DNA of 42,513 bases from Allokutzneria sp. NRRL B-24872 (GCF_002155965.1 NZ_MUMH01000149.1:1-42513); one strand, 5' to 3'. Shown: positions 16,487-25,365, counted from the first letter of the stretch. Numbers and translations are program-made. Notes: generated from the sequence alone by a model not told the origin.

Positions 16487-17914
16487 ATGAAGCCGATGAG
16501 GCGAACGGCGTTCGGCGCCGTGGTGGTGTGCGTGCTGGCCGCTGTCTCCGCGTGCCGGGAGGAGCCGCCACCGCCACTGCCACCGCCGCCACCACCCGGC
16601 GCCTCGGTCACCGTGGTGAACCTGAACGCCGCCATGGGTTTCCAGATGAAGAAGGGCGAGAAGGGCGGCACCAACGCCACCCCCGAGGACATCGCGTTGC
16701 TGGCCGAGGACGTCCTCAAACACCCCGCCGACATCGCGAACCTGCAGGAGATGGCGTTGCCCGCGGCGCGGGAGCTGCGCGAGGTGCTGGCGAAGCGGAC
16801 GGGTGCCGTGTGGGAGCTGAACTGGGCGCACTCGACCTTCGCGGACTACTACGCGGGCAAGGACCCGGCGGAGGCGCCGGTCTGGCGGAACGTCTCCGCC
16901 GGTAACGCGCAGCTGATCCGCATCGGCGCGGGTGTCCGCTCGCAGAAGCCGATCACGGTGGACGGCGACCGGCCCGGGGGAGAGCCGGACCAGGGGATCA
17001 TGCTGCCGTCCTCGAAGGAGCCGGACCGGGGTCGCTCCTACCAGGGGGCGGAGGTCGTCACCGAGCACGGCACGATCGACGTCTACAACCTGCACCTGGC
17101 ACTGGCCAAGGACAACACCGACGAGGAACGCGCCAGGGACGTCGAGACGATCCAGCGGTTCACCGAGTCGCGCACCAATCCGGCGATCATCACCGGTGAC
17201 TTCAACGAGGAGCTCGACTCCAGCGATCCCAACTCCGGCGAGCACCACTTCCCCAAGACCTACGCGGCCCTGATGGCGTTCATGGACACCTACGGCTACG
17301 CCGACGTGGCGAGGCGCCTTGGTGTGACGAGCAATCGCCAGCCGCAGTACGAGCTCCAGAAGCTGATGCGCGTGCGGATCGACTACATCCTCGCCCGAGG
17401 GCTGCGCACCCAGGGCACCGCGAAGATCACGAGCACGAAGTCCGACCACTGGGGCCTGGTCACCACCGTCGAACCGGGCTCCGAGCGCACGGCACCGGCT
17501 CCCGCGCCCGACCCCGGGGTGTCGGCGGAGCGGTTCCGGCACGAGCTACCGGGTGGCGGGACGTTCTACTTCTTCACCGCGCTCGACTACATCTGCGCCG
17601 TGGTCGACGAACAGGCGGTTTGCCAGGGCAGGACCAAGCCGGTTCCACCCGCCCCCGCCTCCTGCCGCGGCGGGCCCGGTTGGGGGCACGGGATGTTCGT
17701 CGCGGCGAGCGGGAAGGTCGACTTCGTCTGCGCGGGCGGGCTCCTCTACGCGCCCGTCGACCGCGCACCCGACGACCGCGACGTCCTCCGCGCGGGGCAG
17801 AGCTTCACCGCGCTCGGCTTCACCTGCGCCGCCGAGGCGAAAGGCGTCCGGTGCAAGCACAACGCCTCCGCTCACGGCTTCTTCATCGCGCCGGACAGCA
17901 ACGAACGGTTCTGA
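16487..17914 (+). CDS. Lipoprotein: endonuclease/exonuclease/phosphatase domain fused to a Cys-rich DUF6636-like domain
   Basis: 475 residues; AGGGGGGG precedes the ATG. A signal peptide ends in lipobox VSAC (Cys23), then a poly-proline spacer (about 26-37). Residues 40-340 are an EEP-type phosphoesterase: VVNLNAAMG, NLQEM (metal Glu), YNLHLAL, GDFNEE (catalytic Asp-Asn), RIDYILARG and SDHWGLV (the final Asp-His). The C-terminal 120 residues hold five or more Cys in a pattern like DUF6636 (DYICAVV, VDFVCAGG, FTCAAEAKGVRCKHNASAHGFFIA). The enzyme should act outside the cell on nucleic acid or another phosphodiester. The combination is unusual to me. Confidence 0.87.
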   Translation: MKPMRRTAFGAVVVCVLAAVSACREEPPPPLPPPPPPGASVTVVNLNAAMGFQMKKGEKGGTNATPEDIALLAEDVLKHPADIANLQEMALPAARELREVLAKRTGAVWELNWAHSTFADYYAGKDPAEAPVWRNVSAGNAQLIRIGAGVRSQKPITVDGDRPGGEPDQGIMLPSSKEPDRGRSYQGAEVVTEHGTIDVYNLHLALAKDNTDEERARDVETIQRFTESRTNPAIITGDFNEELDSSDPNSGEHHFPKTYAALMAFMDTYGYADVARRLGVTSNRQPQYELQKLMRVRIDYILARGLRTQGTAKITSTKSDHWGLVTTVEPGSERTAPAPAPDPGVSAERFRHELPGGGTFYFFTALDYICAVVDEQAVCQGRTKPVPPAPASCRGGPGWGHGMFVAASGKVDFVCAGGLLYAPVDRAPDDRDVLRAGQSFTALGFTCAAEAKGVRCKHNASAHGFFIAPDSNERF

Positions 17915-17971
17915 GGCTGAGCGGGTGACCGGAGCGACCGAGGCACTCGCGCAGAGGCCGACCCGCACGGT

Positions 17972-18109
17972 GTGCCTGGCCGAGCCCGCGACAACGGGTT
18001 TCTCGTGGCAGTGCTGCTCAGCCCGGAACGGGTGCCCAGTTCGACGAAGCAGTTCGCCACCGCGCTGCGCACCCTGCACGGCCTGCTGGAGCGAGCCATC
18101 AACCGGTGA
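17972..18109 (+). pseudogene. Possible gene remnant (short C-terminal-like reading frame)
   Basis: A 45-codon frame from GTG reads like a protein C-terminus (FLVAVLLSPERVPSSTKQF, then ALRTLHGLLERAINR) with coding-like third-position GC. It has no ribosome binding site and no complete domain; an in-frame stop lies just upstream near 17918. It is probably the decayed tail of a lost gene, but a real short peptide cannot be excluded. Confidence 0.25.
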
Positions 18110-18125
18110 CGAGGTCGGGGCGCGT

Positions 18126-18731
18126 TCACCACGAGTAGGAGAAGGTGTACCAAGGGCCGCTGATGTACTCGAACGTCGTTCCCTCGCCGCCCTTGGCATC
18201 GTTGACCGGCGGCCGGTCCGGGCAGTGCGCGAAGCCGGCGGAGCCGAGGAACCCGGCGTCCTTGATGGCGAGCAATGTGCACCCGGCGGTGTGGCGTGCG
18301 GTCGCGCTCGACACGGCGAACAGTCCAACGCGCTGGTTCACCAGTCGCTGATCGGGCGCGGCCGCGACATCGGCGACCAGGCTGTGCAGGCCGGGGCGGT
18401 GCATCTCGAAGATCGCGCGGCTGAGCACACCGGAGCCCGCCAGCAGGAGCACTCCCGCGAACACCAGGGGGAGGACCAGCAGCGAACGCAGCTGTCGGAG
18501 GTGCGCGCGGCGTGGCTGAGGCAGCGCGAGAACGGCTCGAACGGCCATGACGAGCCACACCACGCCGGTCGCCAGCCAGCCGCAGAACGCCGCCAAGGCG
18601 ATGCCGAAGTAGCCGCCGGGCGGGCTGACCGCCCACACCGTCAGCAGGAACGACACCACCGCCAACGCCGTCGCCAACCATCGTGCGCGCGACCGCTTCG
18701 GTGGCACCGGACGACCTTGAACATCGAGCAC
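18126..18731 (-). CDS. Membrane protein with outer C-terminal domain, unknown function
   Basis: 201 residues from GTG with GAGGAGGG 3 nt upstream. Three hydrophobic spans are seen at about 15-36, 41-68 and 80-104. They are followed by an approximately 95-residue hydrophilic domain containing two Cys (AGCTLLAI and GFAHCPD) that could form a disulfide outside the membrane. It ends GPWYTFSYSW. I do not recognise the family. It is convergent with the remnant at 17972-18109 and transcribed from the same side as the broken secreted gene upstream. Confidence 0.72.
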   Translation of the reverse strand: MLDVQGRPVPPKRSRARWLATALAVVSFLLTVWAVSPPGGYFGIALAAFCGWLATGVVWLVMAVRAVLALPQPRRAHLRQLRSLLVLPLVFAGVLLLAGSGVLSRAIFEMHRPGLHSLVADVAAAPDQRLVNQRVGLFAVSSATARHTAGCTLLAIKDAGFLGSAGFAHCPDRPPVNDAKGGEGTTFEYISGPWYTFSYSW

Positions 18732-18809
18732 GAGCCCTCCTCTGTCCCGTGAGAGACGGCGGAACGGACCGCCGGGTTCCCAGGTGCGGAAGGGGAACTC
18801 AGCGCGCCA

Positions 18810-19143
18810 CTAGTTGCACAGGACGGTGGTGATGATGTTGGAGGTGTCGTGCACGCGGTGCCACCCCGGCCGCCACGACACTCCGCTGCCTCGGGTCAGC
18901 AGGCAGCCCTTCGGGACGTGCACCGCGTCGGTGTCCTTGAACTTTCGCGATGATGACTGACTTGTGCGACGCCTTCGAGAGTCGGATTCGCCCGCGCAGG
19001 GGACCGGTGCACGTTCCGCGTTCGGTGACTTCGCTCGCGCCGTGGCTCGGTGCCTCGGCGGCACCGGCGGGTGCTGCCGAGGCCACGCCCGCACCAGCGA
19101 CCCCCAGTGCCAAAGCCGCAGTCGCGATCTTTCTGTATCGCAT
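18810..19143 (-). pseudogene. Small secreted protein gene with an apparent +1 frameshift
   Basis: The ATG at 19143 has AAAGGGAA upstream and encodes a clear signal peptide (ALALGVAGAGVASAAPAGAA) and the start of a mature protein ending ASHKSVIIAK. The frame then becomes noise. Removing one A from the AAA run (TTT at 18943-18945 on the plus strand) restores FKDTDAVHVPKGCLLTRGSG and a natural end at TTVLCN. Restored length is about 110 residues, with Cys in CTGP, GCLL and LCN. Either a real inactivating mutation or a sequencing error in a short homopolymer. In type it resembles the other small secreted genes of the window. Confidence 0.7.
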
Positions 19144-19300
19144 GCCGTTCCCTTTCAGTCGTGTGAGCGAGCCCCCGCTGCGGACTCCACCGTCCACGGC
19201 GGGGAAGCTGAGACGAAAACCGGCCCTGTACCAGCGGAAACACGTCGCCATGGAACGCGATGGCGCAAATGAGATTGCTCGTGCGGCGACACTGGTCGGT

Positions 19301-19852
19301 ATGACCGAGCAGTGGGTGCTGGTGCCGCCCGAGAACTTCGAGGACCACGACTGGCTGGTGGCCGAGTCCCGAGGTGTGTTCCTGGCCGGACACCTCGGAC
19401 ACGGAGACCGCCGGTTCCCGGTGATCGTTTACGACCGGCACCGGCTCGCTCTGGACGCTGAGCGCGAGACCGTCGTCGGACTGTTCTACGAGCCCAACCT
19501 CATCCTCGTTCCGGAGGTGACCGAGGAGTCCGTCACCAAGGAGCTCGACCGGCTCGCTCGGAACGGTCGTCTGGACTGGCTGCTGGCGCTGACGGCCGAG
19601 CAGGAGACCGTGTGGTCGCTGGACCTGCCGGACGCCTTGGACCGGGGTGTCATCTCCGCTCGGCTGCGTCACGGCGAGCGGACGTTCCCGGTGCTGCTGT
19701 GCGACCCGGAGGGAGCCGCTTCGGTCGCCGGGCGCGACGTCGGGCCCTACGAGGAGAACATGATCGTGGTGCCGGAGCTGACCGAGGAGACGATGCGGCG
19801 CGCCGTCGAGAAGCTCGGAAGCGCCGGTCAGTTCCGCTGGATGCTCAACTGA
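19301..19852 (+). CDS. Internally duplicated protein of unknown function
   Basis: 183 residues made of two homologous halves. GVFLAGHLGHGDRRFPVIVYD (written in part, about 25-45) matches GVISARLRHGERTFPVLLCD (116-135), and LILVPEVTEE (67-76) matches MIVVPELTEE (154-163). The copies are offset by about 90 residues. It has no signal peptide, membrane span or known catalytic motif. ATG 19301 has a poor ribosome binding site; an in-frame ATG at 19250 would add 17 residues. The stop overlaps the kinase start (TGATG), so the two are coupled. Confidence 0.75.
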   Translation: MTEQWVLVPPENFEDHDWLVAESRGVFLAGHLGHGDRRFPVIVYDRHRLALDAERETVVGLFYEPNLILVPEVTEESVTKELDRLARNGRLDWLLALTAEQETVWSLDLPDALDRGVISARLRHGERTFPVLLCDPEGAASVAGRDVGPYEENMIVVPELTEETMRRAVEKLGSAGQFRWMLN

Positions 19853-20742
19853 TGGCGTCCCTGGGTTCACCACCGCGGCGCGTCACCGTCGACACCGACC
19901 AGGCCCGCCGGTTGATCGGCGAGCAGTTCCCGCGGTGGGCCGAGCTGCCGATCCGGCCCGTGGCCAAGAGCGGTTGGGACAACATCACCTTCCACCTCGG
20001 CGACGCGATGCTGGTGCGGCTGCCGAGCGCGGCCGAGTACGCCTTGGCGGTCGAGAAGGAACAGCGGTGGCTCCCGGCGCTCACGCCCCAGCTGCCGCTG
20101 CCCGTTCCCGTTCCCCTGGCCCAAGGCGTTCCCGGCGCGGGCTACCCGTTCCCGTGGTCGATCTACCGGTGGCTCGACGGCGAGTCCGCGAGCCCTGACG
20201 GCGTCGGTGATCCCGTCCGCTTCGCGCTCGACCTGGCCGGGTTCCTGGCGGCCTTGCAGAGCGTCGACGCCGCCGAAGGTCCCCAGCCGGGCAAGCACAA
20301 CTGGTTCCGGGGCGGCACGCTGCGCACCTTCGACGACTTGGTGCAGCGCGCGCTCGCGACACTGGGCGGGCACGTCGATGCCGATGTGGTGCGCGAGATC
20401 TGGAAGACGGCACTGGAGGCGCCTTGGGACGGTGTGGACGTCTGGTTCCACGGTGACGTCGCACCGGGAAACCTCTTGCTCTCCAAGGGGAATCTGTCGG
20501 CAGTCATCGACTTCGGGTCCTGCGGTGTCGGCGATCCGGCCTGCGACACGGCCATCGCCTGGACGCTGCTGACCGACGAGGGACGGCGGGCCTTCCGCGA
20601 CCGCCTGGCGGTGGACGAGGCGACCTGGGCGCGCGGGCGCGGCTGGGCTCTGTGGAAGACGCTCCACACCTGTGCGCAAACCCTGGGCGAGGCTGATGAG
20701 GAAGCCCGGCGCGTCCTCGACGGGATCTTGGCCAACGGCTGA
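19852..20742 (+). CDS. Aminoglycoside phosphotransferase (APH) family protein
   Basis: 296 residues of the APH/choline-kinase-like fold. Catalytic motifs are clear: HGDVAPGNLLL with His200-Gly-Asp202, and VIDFGSCGVGDPACD with the metal-binding Asp220. The N-terminal lobe shows WDNITFHLGDAMLVRLPS and a Glu-containing helix. Members phosphorylate aminoglycosides, macrolides or ordinary metabolites; many chromosomal ones are not resistance genes. Its start overlaps the stop of the duplicated protein by one base, so the two are probably made together. Confidence 0.88.
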   Translation: MASLGSPPRRVTVDTDQARRLIGEQFPRWAELPIRPVAKSGWDNITFHLGDAMLVRLPSAAEYALAVEKEQRWLPALTPQLPLPVPVPLAQGVPGAGYPFPWSIYRWLDGESASPDGVGDPVRFALDLAGFLAALQSVDAAEGPQPGKHNWFRGGTLRTFDDLVQRALATLGGHVDADVVREIWKTALEAPWDGVDVWFHGDVAPGNLLLSKGNLSAVIDFGSCGVGDPACDTAIAWTLLTDEGRRAFRDRLAVDEATWARGRGWALWKTLHTCAQTLGEADEEARRVLDGILANG

Positions 20743-20792
20743 CTGCGGAGGGGGCGCCACTTCGACAGGAGTGCAAGCGCCTCACGAGTTCG

Positions 20793-20822
20793 TTGCCCCT
20801 CGTGGTCGAGTCGCCCTACGGT
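20793..20822 (+). promoter_or_regulatory. Promoter for the secreted protein at 20853
   Basis: TTGCCC at 20793-20798 and TACGGT at 20817-20822 are separated by 18 bp, a good vegetative-sigma match about 30 bp before the ATG. TACGGT also recurs as the -10 of the 38254 gene. Confidence 0.5.
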
Positions 20823-20852
20823 CGGCTCCTCCGATCACGAGGGGGACGAAAC

Positions 20853-21104
20853 ATGAAGCGCTCCAAGGCATTCGTCGTCGCGGGGGTCGCGGCTCTCTGC
20901 GCGCTCGTCGCACCGGGTCTCGCTGCGGCGGTGCCCGCGCAGCTGACCATCGAGAACTACTGCGGCGGTACCGGGGTCATCAACGACCAGTCGCGCCAGA
21001 TGGCGTTCCAGATGTTCCACACCGGTTCCGGACCCGGGTGGCGCTCGTACAACGCCCACTACCTCAGCGGGCAGTTCTTCAAGTCCACGCACAACTCCTG
21101 CTAG
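20853..21104 (+). CDS. Small secreted protein, unknown function
   Basis: 83 residues; GAGGGGGA precedes the ATG. The first 27 residues form a signal peptide (MKRSK then AFVVAGVAALCALVAPGLAAA). The mature part of about 55 residues begins VPAQLTIENYC and ends STHNSC, so two Cys could form one disulfide. No known domain. It has its own promoter and is convergent with the isomerase-like gene. Confidence 0.78.
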   Translation: MKRSKAFVVAGVAALCALVAPGLAAAVPAQLTIENYCGGTGVINDQSRQMAFQMFHTGSGPGWRSYNAHYLSGQFFKSTHNSC

Positions 21105-21149
21105 CAAGGGTTTGGCGTGCACGGCGCCGCCGCGGCCACGCGGGCGCTC

Positions 21150-21926
21150 TCAGTCGGTGACCCAGTCCATGTGCTCGATCCACAGGTCGAGCATCGCCCG
21201 ATCGCCCCGCACCTCCAGCCCGGAGGCGGTTTCCAGCGAGCCGCGCCTGCTGAGCACGAGCAGCAGCTGGTCGGCCGGGCCGCTCAGCGTGACGTCGGCC
21301 TCGCCGCCGGTGCGCTCCAGGACGATGCCGTCCCGCTCCCGGCGCGCCAGCCAGGCAGCGCCCGCGTCGGACGCGTGGAAGTGCAGCGTCTGGCCGGTGC
21401 CGCGCAGCGCGTCGGCGAAGTCGGGCCGGTTCTCCCAGTAGCCGCGGGAGGTCAGCGTCTCCAGCCAGTCCTGGATCGCCTCGGCGGCGGGCCCCGGCTC
21501 CAGCTCGTAGGTCGCGCCGACCGTCGCGGCGGCGTCCGCGCGGTGCACGCTGATCTCCCCGAACAGCCGGCGCGACCAGAACGGGACGCCCGCTTCGGCT
21601 CCGGAGGGGTCCCACACCGGAGTGTCGTCGGAGACGGACTCGAACGCCCGTTCCGCCGCCGCGGCGCTGCCGGTCAGCCAGGCGCGCCACTCGGCCGAGT
21701 CGGCCGGAGCCGGGACGTAGCGGGCGAACGCCTCGTCGGGCTGGCTCATCCGCTCACCCACGAGCATCGCCACCATGCGCTGCGTCGCGGCGACGTGGTC
21801 GACCAGGTCGGCCAGTGTCCACTTGGGACAGGTGGGTACCGGGGCCGTCGCGTCGCGGCCGTCCACCCAGTCGGCGAACACGCGCGTCTGGTCGACGACG
21901 GCCTTCAGGTACGCGGAGGTGTTCAT
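21150..21926 (-). CDS. Maleylpyruvate isomerase family mycothiol-dependent protein
   Basis: 258 residues with a DinB-like four-helix N-terminal domain (YLKAVVDQTRVFADWV, WTLADLVDHVAATQR with a metal-binding His, FGEISVHRADA) and a C-terminal SCP2-like MDMPI domain (about 165-258). Proteins of this type use mycothiol, the actinobacterial thiol, on unknown substrates. ATG 21926 is chosen because GGAGAA lies 6 nt before it; an ATG at 21938 would sit on that site. It follows the DHFR-fold gene by 44 bp on the same strand. Confidence 0.87.
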   Translation of the reverse strand: MNTSAYLKAVVDQTRVFADWVDGRDATAPVPTCPKWTLADLVDHVAATQRMVAMLVGERMSQPDEAFARYVPAPADSAEWRAWLTGSAAAAERAFESVSDDTPVWDPSGAEAGVPFWSRRLFGEISVHRADAAATVGATYELEPGPAAEAIQDWLETLTSRGYWENRPDFADALRGTGQTLHFHASDAGAAWLARRERDGIVLERTGGEADVTLSGPADQLLLVLSRRGSLETASGLEVRGDRAMLDLWIEHMDWVTD

Positions 21927-21970
21927 GTGCTTCTCCATGTCTGTCGAACGTGCGGTGTGACGGTCTTGGC

Positions 21971-22525
21971 TCAGCTCCCGGCCGGGCGGTAACGCAGCTG
22001 CACGACCCCGGAGCGGTAGGGCGTCGCCGCGATCAGCTGGAGTCGGATCGGCCCGACGCCGTCGAAGACGCGCGGCCCGGCGGGCCAGAGGTGCGGGTTC
22101 ACGGTGAAGCAGAACTCGTCGACCAGTCCCTGCCTGGCGAGGGAGTGCGCCAGCTCCCCGCACCCGGAGACGATCAGGTCGCCGGAGTGCTTCTCCTTCA
22201 GCGCGGAGACGGACTGGACGAGGTCACCGTCGAGGGCGGTGGCGTTCCAGTCGAGCGGGCCGGAGAGCGTCCGGGTGGCGACGTACTTCGGCATGCTGTT
22301 GATCCGCTCGGCGAAGCGACCGATCGTCGGGTCCTCGCCCAGGTGCGGCCAGACGGCCGCCAGGCCCTCGTAGGTCTTGCGGCCGAGGAGCAGGGCGTCG
22401 GCCAGGACCAGTTGTTCGAGGCTGGCGTCGTTGCTGTCGGCGTCGAGCTCCAGCCAGTCCTCGGGTGTCGGCGCCTCGAAGGAACCGTTGACGGTGACCT
22501 GGTTTCGGACGATGACCTTTCCCAT
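21971..22525 (-). CDS. Dihydrofolate reductase family protein (RibD C-terminal domain)
   Basis: 184 residues of the NADPH-binding DHFR/RibD-C fold: VTVNGSFEAP, LADALLLGRKTYEGLAAVWP, then DLIVSGCGELAHSL and the closing FCFTVNPHLWPAGPRVFDGV. These stand-alone reductases are common in actinomycetes and usually of unknown substrate. The ATG lacks a ribosome binding site but is preceded by TAGCCT at a leaderless spacing. It may form a unit with the isomerase-like gene downstream. Confidence 0.88.
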   Translation of the reverse strand: MGKVIVRNQVTVNGSFEAPTPEDWLELDADSNDASLEQLVLADALLLGRKTYEGLAAVWPHLGEDPTIGRFAERINSMPKYVATRTLSGPLDWNATALDGDLVQSVSALKEKHSGDLIVSGCGELAHSLARQGLVDEFCFTVNPHLWPAGPRVFDGVGPIRLQLIAATPYRSGVVQLRYRPAGS

Positions 22526-22532
22526 GGCGGTG

Positions 22533-22538
22533 AGGCTA
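22533..22538 (-). promoter_or_regulatory. -10 box (TAGCCT), leaderless promoter for the DHFR-fold gene
   Basis: Read on the minus strand, TAGCCT ends 7 nt before the ATG at 22525, with no Shine-Dalgarno between. It suggests the DHFR-fold gene is transcribed independently of the LuxR gene upstream. Confidence 0.45.
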
Positions 22539-22603
22539 GGAGCCGCCGCGCCGCGCCCGCATCGGTCGAACGACTTGCCGGCGGACCGCGGGCGCGGCGG
22601 CCG

Positions 22604-25279
22604 TCATAGGTCGAGCTGCCCCAGCTCCGCCCGTCGTCTGACCCGCAGTTTCGGGTACGCCTTGTAGAGGTGGTGGCCGACCGTGCGCGGGCTGAGGAAC
22701 AGTTCGGCGGCGATCTCCCGGTTGCTCATCCCCTTGGCCGCACGCCGCACCACCTGCAACTCCTGGGGCGTGAGCCCGTCACCGCCGCCGGGGGCGGGTT
22801 CTCCCGGAGCGGCCTCGCCGAGCGCGGTCAGTTCGGCGCGCACGCGTGGTAGCCAGCCGTGCGCACCGATCCGGTCGAACACCTCGTGCGCCTCGAACAG
22901 CTGCTCCCGCGCGGCGCTTCGGCGGCGGTGCCTGCGCAGCCACGTGCCGAACAGCAACCGGGTCCGCGCTCGGTCGTACTGACCGCAGCCCTCGATGGCC
23001 AAGGATTCCTCGAACAGTCGCTGCGCCCCGTCACCGTCGTCGAGCAGGCCCTGGCAGCGCAGCAGGAGCGCGGCCGCCACCGGGCTCCGCGTGCACCGCG
23101 CCCAGTCGGCGAGCACGGGCAGGAACCGGTGCGCGCGAGCGGTGTTGCCGGCCCGCACCGCCGCCTCCACGTGGTCGGGGACCGCGCGCACCGTGACGTC
23201 GCGGCCGGGCGCGCCCTCGCAGACGCCCTCGAACCGGTCGAGCGCGCGCTCGGGGTCGCCGCCCATGAGGTCGATGAGCCCGAGCGCCCAGGTGGCCTGC
23301 GCGACGGCCATGCCGTGCCGCCGCGAGTCGTCGAGCACTGTCGCCGCGAGCCGCTCCGCCCTCGCGCCGTCCCCGCGCACGGCGGCCAGCCATGCCGACA
23401 CGGCGGAGAGGACGACGGCTTGGAACCGCTGGCCCAGCTCCCCTGCCAGCGCGATCGCCTCCTCGACGTTGCCGTCCGCGTCGCGAATCCGGCCCGTCAC
23501 CATCTGCGCGAGCGCCAACGGCTCCTGGGCGTAGGGCAGCCAGCCCAGCGCTCCCCGGCCGCGCAGGCGCCGCACGTGGGCGTCGAGCAGCGCGACGGCC
23601 GATTCGTCCTCGCCGATCAACAACCCGATGAACCCGGCGTTCAAGCTCTCCAGCGAGTCCCCGCGCGCGGTGCGGAAGGCCCCGCGCATCGGCTCGACGG
23701 CGGTCGCGACGTCACCGCAGAGCAGCTCGGCGAAGCCCACCAGCCCGTCGATCACCGGCGTCGGCCCCGAGGGGATCGCGCGCAGCCGCTCCGCGCAGCG
23801 GCGCAGCAGGGCCTGGTCCGCCGTGTCCCGCGCGCACCAGGTGGCCTCGGTGAGGATCGAGACGGCGAGGCCCGGCTCGGTCACCAGCACCGGCTCGGCG
23901 GCGTCGAGGGCGAGCCGGGTGGCCTCGGCCGGGGACGCGTGTTCGTAGGCCACCTGCGCGCGGACCCAGCCCGCCTCCGCCACGTCCGTGGGCGCGTCGG
24001 TCAGCTCGGTGCCCGCGGTCGCCAGCGCGACGGCTCGGTCGAGCTGCCCGGCGTCGTAGGCCGCCCGCGCGGCGGCGACCAGCCGTCTGCCGCGCGTGCC
24101 CGGCGAGGTGGTCAGCTGCGCCGCCCGGTCGAGCGCCCTCGCCGCCGCGGCGGCGGCGCCACGCCCTGTCGCCCGTCGCGCGACCTGCTCAAGTCCGTCC
24201 GCCGCCGCGTCGTCCGGTCCGCCAGCGGCGGCCGCGACGTGCCAGGCGCGCCGGTCGGCGTCGCGCGGGTCGGACAGCGCGCGGGCGAGCGCCCGGTGCG
24301 CCGCGATCCGGTGCGCGAAGGGAGCTTCCTGGTAGACAGCCGATCTGATCAGGGGGTGGCGGAAGACCACGCCCTCGGCCGTGACGCTGACGAGCCGGCC
24401 CCGCTCGGCGGGCTCGAAGTCGACGGTGCCGCCGTCGAGCTCCTCGGCGGCGGAGACCAGCGTCGGCAGGTCCGAGCCGTGGTCGGCCGCGGCGAGCAGC
24501 AGGACGGTCCTCGTCGGTTCCGCGAGCTCGCGCACCTGGCGGCGGAAGTGCTCCTCCAGGCGCCCCGCCGCCGACAGCGGGGTGATCGGCGCCGGGACCG
24601 CGGGCGCGTCGGCCGCGTGGGCCGCCAGCTCGACGACGGCCAGCGGGTTGCCCTCGGCCTCCGTGACGATGCGGTGGGTGACGTAGCTCGGCAGCGCCGC
24701 CTCGGCCGTCGCGATGCGGGCGGCGTCGGCGGTGCCGAGCCGGGGGAGCGTGACGCTGTCCACCCCGAGCACGGGGAAGGCGTGCTCCCCGTCCCTGGCG
24801 GCGAAGACCAGCGCGACCGGATCGGCGTGCAGGCGGCGCGCGGCGAAGACCAGCGCGTCGATCGAGGACTGGTCGAACCACTGGGCGTCGTCGAGCAGGC
24901 ACAGCAGCGGCCGTTCGGTGGAGATCTCGGACAGCAGCGACAACGTCGCCGCGCCCGTCAACCCCCGCTCGACCGGCGCGCTGCTCCCGCCGAAAGCGGC
25001 CCGCAGCGCCTCCGCCTGCGCGCTGGGCAGCGCGTCCACCCTGTCGAGGTCGCGCATGAACAACAGGTGGAGCGCCGCGTAGGCCACGTCGGCCTCCGAC
25101 TCGATCCCCACCACCCGCAGCACCCGCATCCCACCCGCGACGCTCTTGGCGTAGTCGAGGAGCGTGGTCTTGCCGATGCCGGCTTCCCCGCGCAGCACCA
25201 GGGATCGACCGCGGCCGTCCTTCGCGTCGGCGACGAGGCGGTTGATCCGCGACTGTTCCGCCGCGCGCCCAACAATCAC
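22604..25279 (-). CDS. Large ATP-binding LuxR-family transcriptional regulator (LAL type)
   Basis: 891 residues. The N-terminal AAA domain has Walker A GEAGIGKTT (31-39) and Walker B PLLCLLDDAQW. The middle is a long α-helical TPR-like region. The C-terminus is a GerE/LuxR HTH: GLTPQELQVVRRAAKGMSNR, EIAAELFLSPRTVGHHL. LAL regulators often activate sugar-use or specialised-metabolite genes; no such cluster lies here, so the target is unknown. Start GTG 25279 (MIVGRAAEQ) fits the family and has TAGCGT 7 nt before it; GTG 25288 is the alternative. An open frame continues far upstream through the repeat-protein gene but is not coding. Confidence 0.9.
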   Translation of the reverse strand: MIVGRAAEQSRINRLVADAKDGRGRSLVLRGEAGIGKTTLLDYAKSVAGGMRVLRVVGIESEADVAYAALHLLFMRDLDRVDALPSAQAEALRAAFGGSSAPVERGLTGAATLSLLSEISTERPLLCLLDDAQWFDQSSIDALVFAARRLHADPVALVFAARDGEHAFPVLGVDSVTLPRLGTADAARIATAEAALPSYVTHRIVTEAEGNPLAVVELAAHAADAPAVPAPITPLSAAGRLEEHFRRQVRELAEPTRTVLLLAAADHGSDLPTLVSAAEELDGGTVDFEPAERGRLVSVTAEGVVFRHPLIRSAVYQEAPFAHRIAAHRALARALSDPRDADRRAWHVAAAAGGPDDAAADGLEQVARRATGRGAAAAAARALDRAAQLTTSPGTRGRRLVAAARAAYDAGQLDRAVALATAGTELTDAPTDVAEAGWVRAQVAYEHASPAEATRLALDAAEPVLVTEPGLAVSILTEATWCARDTADQALLRRCAERLRAIPSGPTPVIDGLVGFAELLCGDVATAVEPMRGAFRTARGDSLESLNAGFIGLLIGEDESAVALLDAHVRRLRGRGALGWLPYAQEPLALAQMVTGRIRDADGNVEEAIALAGELGQRFQAVVLSAVSAWLAAVRGDGARAERLAATVLDDSRRHGMAVAQATWALGLIDLMGGDPERALDRFEGVCEGAPGRDVTVRAVPDHVEAAVRAGNTARAHRFLPVLADWARCTRSPVAAALLLRCQGLLDDGDGAQRLFEESLAIEGCGQYDRARTRLLFGTWLRRHRRRSAAREQLFEAHEVFDRIGAHGWLPRVRAELTALGEAAPGEPAPGGGDGLTPQELQVVRRAAKGMSNREIAAELFLSPRTVGHHLYKAYPKLRVRRRAELGQLDL

Positions 25280-25286
25280 AGCCGGC

Positions 25287-25292
25287 ACGCTA
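25287..25292 (-). promoter_or_regulatory. -10 box (TAGCGT), leaderless promoter for the LuxR gene
   Basis: On the minus strand TAGCGT lies 7 nt before GTG 25279. This supports that codon over GTG 25288, which would overlap the box. Confidence 0.4.
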
Positions 25293-25365
25293 CGCGCCGG
25301 TGACCAGTCCACATGACACAACTGCGTCGCCAACGCGACACGATTGGTGCGCACAAGCGCGCGGA

